DNA of 44,749 nt, taken from the NCBI GenBank assembly GCA_030611415.1, contig JAUWPW010000007.1, positions 1 through 44,749 on the forward strand. The letters run 5' to 3'. The DNA comes from Candidatus Bipolaricaulota bacterium (GTDB lineage: Bacteria; Bipolaricaulota; Bipolaricaulia; UBA7950; UBA9294). This document shows, piece after piece, positions 31,282 through 40,594 of the stretch. The notes below the pieces were generated by a model. That model was not told where the DNA came from. It was given only the letters and a program-made list of their open reading frames with translations, and made no database searches. Position 1 is the stretch's first letter; each line of letters begins with the position of its first letter. Both the position numbers and the translations under genes were made by a program.

Positions 31282-33525
31282 ATGCTTCATGGACGCGTCC
31301 TTTCCAGCCCCTATGCTCATGCTTGTGTCAAACGCATCGATGCAACCGCGGCTGAGGCGATAGGCGCAGTTGTCATTACATTCAATGACATCCCTAGTGT
31401 ACGCTACAACGAGCGTATCATCACCATTCCTTCGGTTCTGCACAAGGATCACTACGTACTTGCCGATAAGGTACGGCGGATGGGAGAGGCGGTTGCTGCC
31501 GTCGCTGCGGAGACAGAAGAGCTTGCCGAAAAAGCGGTGCGTGCTATCAAGGTTGAGTACGACGTCTTACCTGTGCTCACTGACCCGATCAAAGCAATGA
31601 AGCCGGGTGCTACCCCGATCTACGACACAGTCCTGTGGGGCGAAAACGAGATCGAAATTGAGCACAACATCGCCTGTGCTCGTAGCATTGAACAAGGAGA
31701 TGTTGACCGGGCCTTTGCGGAGGCAGACGTTGTTGTTGAGGGAACGTTCAATCTGAGCAAGGTCTATCACGCACAGATGGAGACGAAATCAGCCATCTGT
31801 CGCCCCGAGCCAAATGGTGGGCTTACTGTATGGCCAACAACTCAGTCGATTCACAATGTGCGAATCCTACTTGGGCAAATCTTTGACATACCACTCTCTA
31901 AGGTGAACGTCAAGCGTGTACCGATCGGCGGAACCTTCGGATCAAGCATCCAGATGAACCCGCCGATTCCGATCTGTGCTGCGCTGGCCCTAAAAGCACA
32001 TCGGCCGGTCAAGCTAACGTTAACGCGAGAGGAAGATGCACACGACCATACCCGTTACGGCGAGCAAATCCACCTACAATTGGCGGCAAAGAAGGATGGC
32101 ACACTAACCGGCGCAAAGATGGAGGCGATCGTCGATATTGGAGCGCATAACATCCAAGCATACTCGTTTCTTGGGGTCACTGTCGGTTGGCTCGTCTCCC
32201 TGTACAAAATCCCCAACGTCCGCTACCATGGAACCGCTGTTTATACCAACAAGGCCCCTTCTTGCGCAATGCAGGGATTCGGCAATCCGCAGGTGACATT
32301 CGCCACCGAATCGCTGATCGAGGAACTCGCTGAAAAGCTCGACATCGATTCGCTTGAGCTACGATTGAAGAACTACGTAGGATTGGGAGACACCTTCTGG
32401 GGACAGGGCCCACTCGTTCGCTCGATCGTTGAGAGCGATGGAGTGCCCGAACTCCTTCATAGAGGAGCAGAAGCCATTGGATGGAGTGACCGCCCAAAAT
32501 CTGGCTCAGGGACAGGCCGCTTCCGGTCCGGTATCGGATTAGGGCGAGGATTCCATACCTCTAGCGCCGGCGCGCCACAGCCAGGAGACGTCATTGACTT
32601 CTCAGGGGCGATGGTCAAGCTAAATGTCGACGGTTCGGTAGATGTTATCACAGCTCTGATGGACCACGGCGGGGGAACGTTGGAGGCTCTCAACAGAATT
32701 GTCAGCGAGGCGCTTTGCGTGCCGCTAGACAAGGTGAACATGGCCCCGGCCGAGACTTGTTCCACTGTTTACGATTGTGTCACTCACGCCACCCGCGGGG
32801 TATACGCCGGAGGTGGAGCGGTTCTCAAGGCTGCAAGAACGCTACGCGAGGAGATCCTCACAACGGCGGCACACTACCTCAATGTGCAAGCACACGCACT
32901 CACCCTAAAGCTCAATAAAGACCTTGAGCAGGGTGTTGTCTATACTCCTTCGATACCGGATCGAACAATGACACTGTCAGAACTTGCGACTCGCTGCTGG
33001 AGTGAAAGCTGGAAGACGATCGCCGCGGTGGAGAGTTACAGGCCGGTCAACTGTCCTCCTGCTTATGTGACCGTCTTTGTGGAAGTCAAGGTCGACACAT
33101 GGACCGGCCTAGTACACACAGTAAAGGCAGTTATGGGAAGTGACTGTGGCACAGTGATCTGTCCAGCGATGGCGATTGGTCAGTTAGAGGGTGGTCTCTC
33201 CAAGGGTGCGGGCTACGCCCTATACGAGAGCAATGCTTGGAGCACGGATGGACAGCTCGTCTCAGGCGGCTACTGGATCGATAGCAAGACCTCTGGAATT
33301 AGTGAGACCCCACATATCGATGCTTTTACTGCTGGCTTTGCGCATACCTACGAGCCGAGCGGCCCATTTGGGGCCAAGGGGATTGGTGAGGCGGCGATAA
33401 ATCCGGTTGCTGCGGCTTATGCCAATGCAATCCACAACGCTATTGGCATTAGGTTCTATGAGCTGCCAATCACGCCGGAGAAGGTTCTTATCGCCTTGAA
33501 AAAGAAGGAACGCATACATGGGTGA
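31282..33525 (+). CDS. Xanthine dehydrogenase-family molybdopterin-binding subunit (complex 1), N-terminus uncertain
   Basis: This molybdenum hydroxylase large subunit has 747 residues from the first ATG, but homology begins at least 34 residues earlier. The catalytic Glu is kept in GAKGIGEAAINP near the C-terminus. Two cofactor/substrate motifs are altered: IGGTFGSSIQMNPP where GGGFGGKE is usual, and SCAMQGFGNPQ where AFRGFG is usual (Arg to Gln). Such enzymes hydroxylate purines, N-heterocycles or aldehydes using water. The gene overlaps the FAD/Fe-S fusion gene by eight bases. The substrate is unknown and probably not the same as that of the second complex. Confidence 0.88.
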   Translation: MLHGRVLSSPYAHACVKRIDATAAEAIGAVVITFNDIPSVRYNERIITIPSVLHKDHYVLADKVRRMGEAVAAVAAETEELAEKAVRAIKVEYDVLPVLTDPIKAMKPGATPIYDTVLWGENEIEIEHNIACARSIEQGDVDRAFAEADVVVEGTFNLSKVYHAQMETKSAICRPEPNGGLTVWPTTQSIHNVRILLGQIFDIPLSKVNVKRVPIGGTFGSSIQMNPPIPICAALALKAHRPVKLTLTREEDAHDHTRYGEQIHLQLAAKKDGTLTGAKMEAIVDIGAHNIQAYSFLGVTVGWLVSLYKIPNVRYHGTAVYTNKAPSCAMQGFGNPQVTFATESLIEELAEKLDIDSLELRLKNYVGLGDTFWGQGPLVRSIVESDGVPELLHRGAEAIGWSDRPKSGSGTGRFRSGIGLGRGFHTSSAGAPQPGDVIDFSGAMVKLNVDGSVDVITALMDHGGGTLEALNRIVSEALCVPLDKVNMAPAETCSTVYDCVTHATRGVYAGGGAVLKAARTLREEILTTAAHYLNVQAHALTLKLNKDLEQGVVYTPSIPDRTMTLSELATRCWSESWKTIAAVESYRPVNCPPAYVTVFVEVKVDTWTGLVHTVKAVMGSDCGTVICPAMAIGQLEGGLSKGAGYALYESNAWSTDGQLVSGGYWIDSKTSGISETPHIDAFTAGFAHTYEPSGPFGAKGIGEAAINPVAAAYANAIHNAIGIRFYELPITPEKVLIALKKKERIHG

Positions 33526-34990
33526 AAGTAGATACAATATGACCAATACACACCTCCTTATGCACAGGTTCGAGTACCTGCAGCCAGCAACGCTCAAAGA
33601 AGCGATTGGGCTCTTGCAAGAGTTTGGCAAAGACGCTGAGATGCTTGCCGGAGGCACCAATCTCCTCGTATGGATGAAGATGGAGCAAAGGGCGCCGCGA
33701 TGCGTTATTAATATCGTCAACCTGCCTGAACTTAAAGGGATGAATGATAAGGATGGGGTATTTCAGATCGGCGCTCTCACCACTATTCGTCAGCTCAAAA
33801 CTGCACCACAAATACAAGAGACTTACACCGCTCTTGCTGAAGCTTGTGCTTCCTTTGGCTCCACGCAGATCCAGATAATGGGAACGATCGGTGGGAACCT
33901 CTGCAATGCGTCCCCGGCCTCGGATACGGTTCCAGCACTGATGGCGTTCGACTCGGAACTCGTGCTGGCTGGCCCCCACGGAGAACGGGTCTTACCGATT
34001 GCTAAACTCCTGCTTGGGCCAGGGGAAGTTGGGCTAAAGAAAGGGGAGATCCTCACCGCTGTGCAGCTCCCTATCGCGAAACCAAATACAGGAAGTGCGT
34101 TCCTAAAATTATCACGGGTGCGCGCTGATCTTGCCAAGATCAGCGTTGCCGCGGTGATTGTTCGTGACGAACAACGCGTTGTCGATTGCCGACTAGTGTA
34201 CGGGTCAGTAGGACCAACCGTTCTACGTGCTCCAGAGGCAGAAGAGGTGCTGATCGGTGAAACATTCAATGCCGAGCTTGCCCTTAAGGCAGGACGAGTC
34301 GCATCCAAGGTGATCCTGCCAATTGACGATGCCCGTTCGAGCGCGTGGTACCGCCGCGAGGTCGCCGCGCCTTTAACCCAAGACGCCTTATGCAAAGCAT
34401 GGGAGCGGGCGGGCGAACTGCGAAAACCGAAGCCTCTTGAGGTATCCTCACTGTTTCACAAGGTACCTGTATCATTCCGAGTAAATGCTAATGGAAAGCA
34501 CTCAATTAGGGTTCTTGTCAATGGGGTAGATCACCGACTCGATGTGGCTCCAAACGAGTTGCTGCTCAGTGTGTTACGCGAACGGTTGGAGCTGACCGGG
34601 CCCAAGTACGGTTGCGGCACCGGTGAGTGTGGAGCGTGCACGGTGTGGCTCAACGGAGAACCGGTCCTTGCCTGTTTAGTGCTCGCTGTCAGCGCCGATG
34701 GGAGTGAGGTCGTGACCGTAGAGGGCCTTGCCAGGCCAAACGGCGAACTTGATCCCTTGCAACAGGCGTTTATCGATCACAATGCGTTCCAGTGCGGATA
34801 CTGTACGCCGGGGATGCTGATGATGAGCAAGAAACTCCTCGCAGAGATCCCATCTCCTACAGAAGATGAGATCCGAGACTACTTAAAGGGAAATCGTTGT
34901 CGTTGTACTGGGTATGCAAGTATAGTCCGTGCCGTAGAATCCTGCGCTAGGGGGACTAGAGAAGGAGGGTCAGATGCTGCCAGAGTTTGA
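33518..34990 (+). CDS. XDH-family FAD-binding / [2Fe-2S] fusion subunit (complex 1)
   Basis: This 490-residue protein fuses two normally separate subunits. Residues 1 to about 310 form the FAD domain (CoxM type: AGGTNLLVWMK, TIGGNLCNASPASDT, and a CO-dehydrogenase flavoprotein C-terminal part). Residues about 325-490 form the two [2Fe-2S] domains, with CGTGECGAC plus a fourth Cys in LACLV, and FQCGYCTPGM with NRCRCTGY. All eight cluster cysteines are present. The order FAD then Fe-S is the reverse of eukaryotic XDH. It overlaps both the preceding molybdenum subunit and the following FAD subunit gene. Confidence 0.93.
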   Translation: MGESRYNMTNTHLLMHRFEYLQPATLKEAIGLLQEFGKDAEMLAGGTNLLVWMKMEQRAPRCVINIVNLPELKGMNDKDGVFQIGALTTIRQLKTAPQIQETYTALAEACASFGSTQIQIMGTIGGNLCNASPASDTVPALMAFDSELVLAGPHGERVLPIAKLLLGPGEVGLKKGEILTAVQLPIAKPNTGSAFLKLSRVRADLAKISVAAVIVRDEQRVVDCRLVYGSVGPTVLRAPEAEEVLIGETFNAELALKAGRVASKVILPIDDARSSAWYRREVAAPLTQDALCKAWERAGELRKPKPLEVSSLFHKVPVSFRVNANGKHSIRVLVNGVDHRLDVAPNELLLSVLRERLELTGPKYGCGTGECGACTVWLNGEPVLACLVLAVSADGSEVVTVEGLARPNGELDPLQQAFIDHNAFQCGYCTPGMLMMSKKLLAEIPSPTEDEIRDYLKGNRCRCTGYASIVRAVESCARGTREGGSDAARV

Positions 34991-35873
34991 GCTCTTGATG
35001 CCAAGAACTCTACCTGAGGCCCTTGAGATGATGAATGAGAGCTCTAGAGTGATACCACTTGCTGGTGGGACAAGCCTTCTTGTCGACCTGCGTGGAAGGA
35101 TCTCTCGTCCTCAGATGTTGATAAACATTGGTGGATTGGATGAGTTACGTGGCGTTCGTGTGGAAGAGGGTTATGTAGTTGTTGGGAGTGCAGTAACAAT
35201 TGCAGACCTAAAGCACAATGTGCTCATCGCTAAGCACGGTCAGGTACTGCAACAGGCTACGAGAGTCTTTGCCAACCCACTGGTTCGCAACCGTGCAACA
35301 ATCGGAGGTAACCTTGCCTATGGTTCACCAGCCGCGGATGCTGCACCACCCCTCCTCGTCCTTGATGCCGAGGTAGAACTAACGTGTAAGGATGCAAAGC
35401 GCACCGTTCCGCTGAAGGAGTTCATCACAGGCGTGCGCGAGACGGTTCGTCACCCGAGGGAATTGGTAACTGCTATTCGCTGGCCGATTCTGCCCGAAGG
35501 GAGTGTCGGCGTGTTTCACAAGCTCGGCTTGCGTAAGGCGGACGCAATCTCCGTGCTAAGCATTGCCGTAATGCTACACCGCAAGAACACGGAGGATTAC
35601 GCCCAAGTACGTATCGCACTTGGAGCGGTTGCCCCCACGCCAATCCGCGTCACCCCCGCCGAGGAGCTTCTAAGTGGAGGACCCTTAACGCCAGAGGTAA
35701 TCGCCCGGGCCGCGCAGTTGGCTTCGGAGTCAACACATGCTATTAGTGATATCCGTGGATCGGCAGCCTATCGGAAACGGGTGATAACAGCGCTAGTGAA
35801 GCGTCTGCTGACAAACCTAGCCGAAGGCACGAAGGAGAAGAAACACAATGAAAGCGAAGGCTATCACTCTTAA
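34974..35873 (+). CDS. XDH-family FAD-binding subunit (complex 2)
   Basis: This 299-residue CoxM/XdhB-type flavoprotein subunit carries the FAD motifs AGGTSLLVDLRG (near residue 31) and ATIGGNLAYGSPAADAAPPLL, followed by the C-terminal domain with RIALGAVAPTPIRV. It receives electrons from the [2Fe-2S] clusters and passes them to a soluble acceptor. GAAGGAGGG precedes the ATG, which lies 17 bases inside the previous gene. The 3' end overlaps the Fe-S subunit gene by 26 bases. Confidence 0.94.
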   Translation: MLPEFELLMPRTLPEALEMMNESSRVIPLAGGTSLLVDLRGRISRPQMLINIGGLDELRGVRVEEGYVVVGSAVTIADLKHNVLIAKHGQVLQQATRVFANPLVRNRATIGGNLAYGSPAADAAPPLLVLDAEVELTCKDAKRTVPLKEFITGVRETVRHPRELVTAIRWPILPEGSVGVFHKLGLRKADAISVLSIAVMLHRKNTEDYAQVRIALGAVAPTPIRVTPAEELLSGGPLTPEVIARAAQLASESTHAISDIRGSAAYRKRVITALVKRLLTNLAEGTKEKKHNESEGYHS

Positions 35874-36333
35874 TGTCAATGGCCGCCGGCATCAGGTGAC
35901 ACTGTTTCCTAATGTAACCTTGCTTGAAGCGCTGCGGGACCTGAGCTATACCGATGTTAAGAACGGATGTGAAAAGGGAGATTGCGGAGCCTGTGCTGTA
36001 GAGCTGAATGGGAAAGTCATCAATAGTTGCCTTGTCCTCGCCTGGCAGGCAGATGGTGCGCAGATCCTCACAAATGCTGGATTAGGAACAATGGAGAGCC
36101 CTCACCCGCTACAGGAAGCCTTTGCAGATGCGGGCGCTGTCCAGTGTGGGTACTGCAGCTCAGGGATGATCATGGCAGCGAAGGCACTGCTTGATGAGAA
36201 CCCAAACCCTTCCGAGACCGAGATCCGCGAAGCGATCTCGGGAAACCTCTGCCGCTGCACCGGCTACACTCAGATCGTCAACGCAGTTCAGATGGCAGCG
36301 GAGAAGATGATGCAACAGAGGGCTCAGGAATGA
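35848..36333 (+). CDS. XDH-family [2Fe-2S] subunit (complex 2)
   Basis: This 161-residue CoxS/XdhC-type subunit has a plant-ferredoxin-like N-terminal cluster (CEKGDCGAC plus NSCLV) and a helical C-terminal cluster (VQCGYCSSGM and NLCRCTGYT). All eight cysteines are retained. AAGGAG lies 12 bases before the ATG. Its stop overlaps the start of the molybdenum subunit gene (ATGA), so complex 2 is encoded as FAD, Fe-S, Mo with every junction overlapping. Confidence 0.95.
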   Translation: MKAKAITLNVNGRRHQVTLFPNVTLLEALRDLSYTDVKNGCEKGDCGACAVELNGKVINSCLVLAWQADGAQILTNAGLGTMESPHPLQEAFADAGAVQCGYCSSGMIMAAKALLDENPNPSETEIREAISGNLCRCTGYTQIVNAVQMAAEKMMQQRAQE

Positions 36334-38657
36334 CAGTGAAGGGCAAAACACTACCCCAGGTAGATCTCCCCCCCCTTCGCCAAGTCGGGAGACCCTTGCG
36401 GCGCGTCGATGCACTCGGCAAGGCAGTAGGTGCAACCATCTACGCTGGCGATTTCACAATGCCAAACATGCTTCACGGTAAGGTCTTTCGCAGCAGTGAG
36501 CCCTCAGCGTGTATCAAGCAGCTGGATGTGAACAAGGCACGGGCCCTTCCGGGCGTGGCCTGCGTGTTGACAGCAGATGACTTGCCAGACGGGAAACTAA
36601 TCACCGACATGCCCGGCCAGACTGGACAGGAACGGCGCAAGGGATCAGATGCACCGGTGCTAGCCGCACGCAGGGTACGATTTGTTGGTGAGCCTATCGC
36701 ACTTGTCGCAGCAGAGACCCTTGCCATTGCACAACAAGCCCTCGAACTTATCAAGATTGAATACGAGCCACTACCAGGTGTCTTCGACCCACTTGAAGCG
36801 ATGAAGCCAGGCGCGCCAGTAATCCACGTGCCAGATAACATCGTCTCCAGCTGGAAGATCCGCAAGGGGAATACAGAAGCAGGATTGGCTGCAGCTGATC
36901 TAATCGTGCAGAATACCTTTCGTGTGCCGTTCCTTGATCACGCCTATATTGAACCAGAAGCCGGTGTAGCCTGGGTGGATGATCAAGATGTGATCAACAT
37001 CCGCGTCTGCACACAGGTGGTAGAACACTTCCGCTCAATTGCTCAAGCTGTGGGGGTACCACACAATAAGGTACACGTTCGAGGTACCATGATCGGAGGC
37101 GGATTTGGTGGTAAAGAGGACATTACCGTCGAGATCTTCCTGGCGCTACTAACAAAAGAAACAAGGCGCCCTGTGCGGTTGGCATACACGCGAGAGGAAT
37201 CTATCCTGGCACACTCCAAGCGCCACCCGTTCATCATTACTCACCGCACTGGCGTGAAGAAAAATGGTCGCATCACCGGCGCCGAGATCAAAATGATCTC
37301 GGATTCAGGGGCTTACCCGTATCTCAGTCCCTACGTCCTTCTCTACGCTACTGTCACCTCATGCGGCCCTTATCGAATCGAAAACCTTAAGGTTGATAGT
37401 GTCTCGGTTGCTACCAATAATCCTTTCACCAGTGCGTTCCGGGGCTTCGGAGGCGCGCAGGCTGCCGTGGCCTACGAGCAACAAATGGATGAGATGGCGA
37501 AAGCCTTAGCGATGGACCCGCTTGAATTCCGCAAGATCAACTATTTGAAGACCGGTGACTCCAACGCTATCGGTCAAGAGATCAAGAGCGCGGTCTGGCT
37601 AGAGGAAGAAGCCATGCAAGCGCTGGCAGCGTTGGGAGAGAAAGAGACCATCTCTGACGATGCAATCAAGGTAGGCCAGGGGTTTGCCACTACAATGCAA
37701 AGCTATGGCCGGATCATGTGGTTTCATGATACCTCACGTTCCTGGGTTGGTATCGAGCAAGATGGCACAGTGGTGGTGCGGTGTGGCGCGCCGGACCTCG
37801 GCGCGGGTCAGGCAAACAGTTTGTGCCAGATTGCTGCCGAAGTACTAGGTGTATCACTAACGGACGTGACCTTCTACAACTCAGATTCGGCTGTCACACC
37901 ACTGGCAGGCACAACAACTGCTACCAGGCAGCTCTATATGTCCGGCAATGCTACGCTCAAGGCAGCCAGGATGGTGCGAGAGGTGTTGCTCGATCACGCA
38001 GCGGAGCATTTCAAGAAAGAGCCCAGCAACCTGGATCTAGCCGATAACAAGGTGTTCATCAAGAGCGATCCTGAACAATGGCTTTCACTAGCGGATCTGA
38101 GCAAGATGTGCGCTGCTGATGGGTTAAAGCTGCAACACCTGGCTTTGTTTAGGGCTCCATTTACCGATAAGCTCAACCCCGAGAACCTCCAGGGAGACGT
38201 CTTCCCAGACTTTACCTTCAGCGCACACGCCATTGAGGTAGCTGTAGATACCAAGACCGGTGAGATTACGGTGCTCAAGTCCGTCGGATGCCATGATGTC
38301 GGTCGGGCCATCAATCCGATTGCCGTTGAGGGACAGATTCAAGGCGGAAGCGCCCAGGGAATCGGCTACGCTCTCATGGAAGAGGTACAGGTCAAGGATG
38401 GCGTAACCCGGACGCCTTCGTTGTCCGAGTATCTGATCCCCACAGCGAAGGATCTTCCTACCACAAAGGCGATCATCCTGGAGTCGGGGACAGGTGTGGG
38501 TCCGTTCGGTGCCAAAGGGATCGGCGAGCCTGCACTAACACCAGCTGCCCCAGCGGTTGCGAACGCTGTAGCAAACGCCATAGGTGTTCGCATCCACGAC
38601 CTACCATTGACACCACAGAGGGTCCTTGCTGCTGTTGATCGCGCCAAGAAAGGATGA
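36330..38657 (+). CDS. Xanthine dehydrogenase-family molybdopterin-binding subunit (complex 2)
   Basis: This 775-residue catalytic subunit has canonical motifs: RVDALGKAVGATIYAGDF at the start, MIGGGFGGKED (Mo-cofactor binding), SAFRGFGGAQ (substrate Arg), GAGQANSLCQIAAEVLG and GAKGIGEPALTPAAPA with the catalytic Glu. It hydroxylates an aldehyde or N-heterocycle at the MCD-Mo centre. With the two preceding genes it forms a standard three-subunit enzyme. Its conserved active site contrasts with the altered one of complex 1. The specific substrate cannot be inferred. Confidence 0.95.
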   Translation: MTVKGKTLPQVDLPPLRQVGRPLRRVDALGKAVGATIYAGDFTMPNMLHGKVFRSSEPSACIKQLDVNKARALPGVACVLTADDLPDGKLITDMPGQTGQERRKGSDAPVLAARRVRFVGEPIALVAAETLAIAQQALELIKIEYEPLPGVFDPLEAMKPGAPVIHVPDNIVSSWKIRKGNTEAGLAAADLIVQNTFRVPFLDHAYIEPEAGVAWVDDQDVINIRVCTQVVEHFRSIAQAVGVPHNKVHVRGTMIGGGFGGKEDITVEIFLALLTKETRRPVRLAYTREESILAHSKRHPFIITHRTGVKKNGRITGAEIKMISDSGAYPYLSPYVLLYATVTSCGPYRIENLKVDSVSVATNNPFTSAFRGFGGAQAAVAYEQQMDEMAKALAMDPLEFRKINYLKTGDSNAIGQEIKSAVWLEEEAMQALAALGEKETISDDAIKVGQGFATTMQSYGRIMWFHDTSRSWVGIEQDGTVVVRCGAPDLGAGQANSLCQIAAEVLGVSLTDVTFYNSDSAVTPLAGTTTATRQLYMSGNATLKAARMVREVLLDHAAEHFKKEPSNLDLADNKVFIKSDPEQWLSLADLSKMCAADGLKLQHLALFRAPFTDKLNPENLQGDVFPDFTFSAHAIEVAVDTKTGEITVLKSVGCHDVGRAINPIAVEGQIQGGSAQGIGYALMEEVQVKDGVTRTPSLSEYLIPTAKDLPTTKAIILESGTGVGPFGAKGIGEPALTPAAPAVANAVANAIGVRIHDLPLTPQRVLAAVDRAKKG

Positions 38658-38722
38658 AACCAGTCAAACCAGTGAAGAGTATTAGGTGAGAGAACAACAT
38701 TGTGAGCAGATGGAGGAATCAA

Positions 38723-40594
38723 TTGCAAACCAAGGTGTTAAGTGGCAATGAAGCCCTTGCCTATGGAGCGCTGCAGGCCGGTGTAAAGGTAGTCACCGGC
38801 TATCCAGGCACCCCCTCGACCGGCGCATTGACGAGCTTGCTGGCAATGGATCTTCCGGGTAGACATGTGGAGTGGAGCGTAAACGAGAAGGTTGCCTTTG
38901 AAATAGCCGCTGGAGCAGCGTGGGCCGGCCAGCGAGCCTTGTGTACAATGAAGATGTCGGGGTTGAACGTGGCCTATGACTCGCTAATCTCTATCGCTTA
39001 CTCCGGATGTAATGGTGGGCTGGTAATCTATGTTGCCGATGATCCGGGCGCTAGCGCGGGAATGGCTGAGCAAGACACGCGTGGATTTGCGTTGATGTCG
39101 GACTTGCCAATGCTTGAACCAAGCTCCGTAGGGGACACCTATCGGTTGACGCAGGTAGCTTTTGAGCTCTCGGAACGCGTAAAAACGCCAGTCTTCATTA
39201 GGTTGGTTGCCTCGATTGCCAATGCCAAGATAGCCCTAAAGATCGATGATTTGCTACCGCCCGCTGAACGCACACCAACCCTCGAGCGAAACATTGCCAA
39301 GTACACCAAAGCCGGCGCCGCAATCTGTATCACACAGCACCAGGATGTGATCGCCCGCCTCGAAAAGGCGAGCGAAGTTATACATGAAATGGGTCTAAAC
39401 TCTCTACAATTGGCTGAAAAACCCGGCGGCCTTGGAATTGTTGCTGTTGGTGCAGCAGCAGCATATCTAGAAGAGGCATTCGACCTTGCTGTTGAGTATG
39501 GACTCGACAAGACAGAGGTCTCGGTTTTGCGCACAGTGACAACAACTCCATTTCCAACAGTAGATGTGCAAAGGCTGTTTGCTCACTGCAATTTCATCCT
39601 TACCTTGGAAGAGTTGGAACCGTACCTTGAACGTGGTGTTTACATCCAAGCACACAGGGCCGGATTCACCGGCAAGATCATCGGCAAGCTTGATGATGGG
39701 CCCTTAAGCCGCGTGGGGGAGTACGATGTTGACCATGTGCTACAAGGGCTCAATACAGCGCTTGGATTAGGCATCCCTGTAGATCACTTCAAAGGGAATA
39801 GAGCAACAGAGACACTTGCAGCTCGACGTCCAATTACCGTCTGTGCCGGATGTCCCCACCGCGGGACCTACATGGCCATTAATCAAGCGATCCAGAATCT
39901 CAATCTTGACAAAGATAACGTGATGGTCACTGGCGACATCGGGTGTACAATCCTCGGGATGAACCCACCGTTTAACACAGTGTGGACGGAGGTCTCCATG
40001 GGAGCAAGTGTCAGTCTGGCACAAGGCTACGTTCATGGAGGGGTTAGGACACCGGTAATCGCTACTATTGGAGATTCAACGTTTTTCCACGCCGGGATTC
40101 CGGGATTGCTCAACGCGATTCAGCACCAGACTCCATTGACCGTTGTCATTATGGACAACGGGTGGACAAGTATGACGGGGATGCAGGTAAATCCAGGTAC
40201 AGACGAGACATTTCAACAGTCAGGTGGGCGCCGAATCGATCTTGCGAAGGTGATTCCAGGACTTGGCATAGACCAGTTCTTTGTCATCGATCCCTACGAT
40301 CTGAAAGGGGCAACCTCCATCATCGAAGGATGTCTCACCCTTCCGGGGGTAAAGGTTGTGCTCTCTCGTCGCGAATGTGCCATCCAAGCAATGCGGCAAG
40401 GCAAACACGCAGGAAATGTGCGCTTGATCCCCGAGAAGTGCATACTGTGCAAGCAGTGTATCACCGCCACCGGATGTCCTGCCCTGTCAATTGAGGCCGA
40501 ATCCATCGCAATCGACCCCGCCCTATGCAATGGTTGCGGACTGTGTGCTGCTGTCTGCCCAACAGGAGCCCTCGAGAAGGAGGATGGGACATGA
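38723..40594 (+). CDS. iorA: Indolepyruvate:ferredoxin oxidoreductase, alpha subunit
   Basis: This protein of about 623 residues is the thiamine-diphosphate subunit that decarboxylates aryl pyruvates to aryl-acetyl-CoA while reducing ferredoxin. The N-terminal pyrimidine-binding domain has GNEALAYGALQAGVKVVTGY and PGTPSTGAL. The TPP domain follows CAGCPHRGTYMAI with GDIGCTILGMNPP and GDSTFFHAGIPGLLNA. The C-terminus has two [4Fe-4S] motifs, CILCKQCITATGCP and CNGCGLCAAVCP. I favour the TTG at 38723, seven bases past GGAGG. A GTG at 38702 gives seven more residues but lacks a ribosome site. It is coupled to iorB by an ATGA overlap. Confidence 0.96.
   Translation: MQTKVLSGNEALAYGALQAGVKVVTGYPGTPSTGALTSLLAMDLPGRHVEWSVNEKVAFEIAAGAAWAGQRALCTMKMSGLNVAYDSLISIAYSGCNGGLVIYVADDPGASAGMAEQDTRGFALMSDLPMLEPSSVGDTYRLTQVAFELSERVKTPVFIRLVASIANAKIALKIDDLLPPAERTPTLERNIAKYTKAGAAICITQHQDVIARLEKASEVIHEMGLNSLQLAEKPGGLGIVAVGAAAAYLEEAFDLAVEYGLDKTEVSVLRTVTTTPFPTVDVQRLFAHCNFILTLEELEPYLERGVYIQAHRAGFTGKIIGKLDDGPLSRVGEYDVDHVLQGLNTALGLGIPVDHFKGNRATETLAARRPITVCAGCPHRGTYMAINQAIQNLNLDKDNVMVTGDIGCTILGMNPPFNTVWTEVSMGASVSLAQGYVHGGVRTPVIATIGDSTFFHAGIPGLLNAIQHQTPLTVVIMDNGWTSMTGMQVNPGTDETFQQSGGRRIDLAKVIPGLGIDQFFVIDPYDLKGATSIIEGCLTLPGVKVVLSRRECAIQAMRQGKHAGNVRLIPEKCILCKQCITATGCPALSIEAESIAIDPALCNGCGLCAAVCPTGALEKEDGT

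Noticed and set aside
40525-40590. A longer start for IorB inside iorA.
   Set aside because: The ATG at 40591 has AAGGAGG upstream and begins the conserved VGVGGQG domain; the extension is just the iorA ferredoxin region in another frame.
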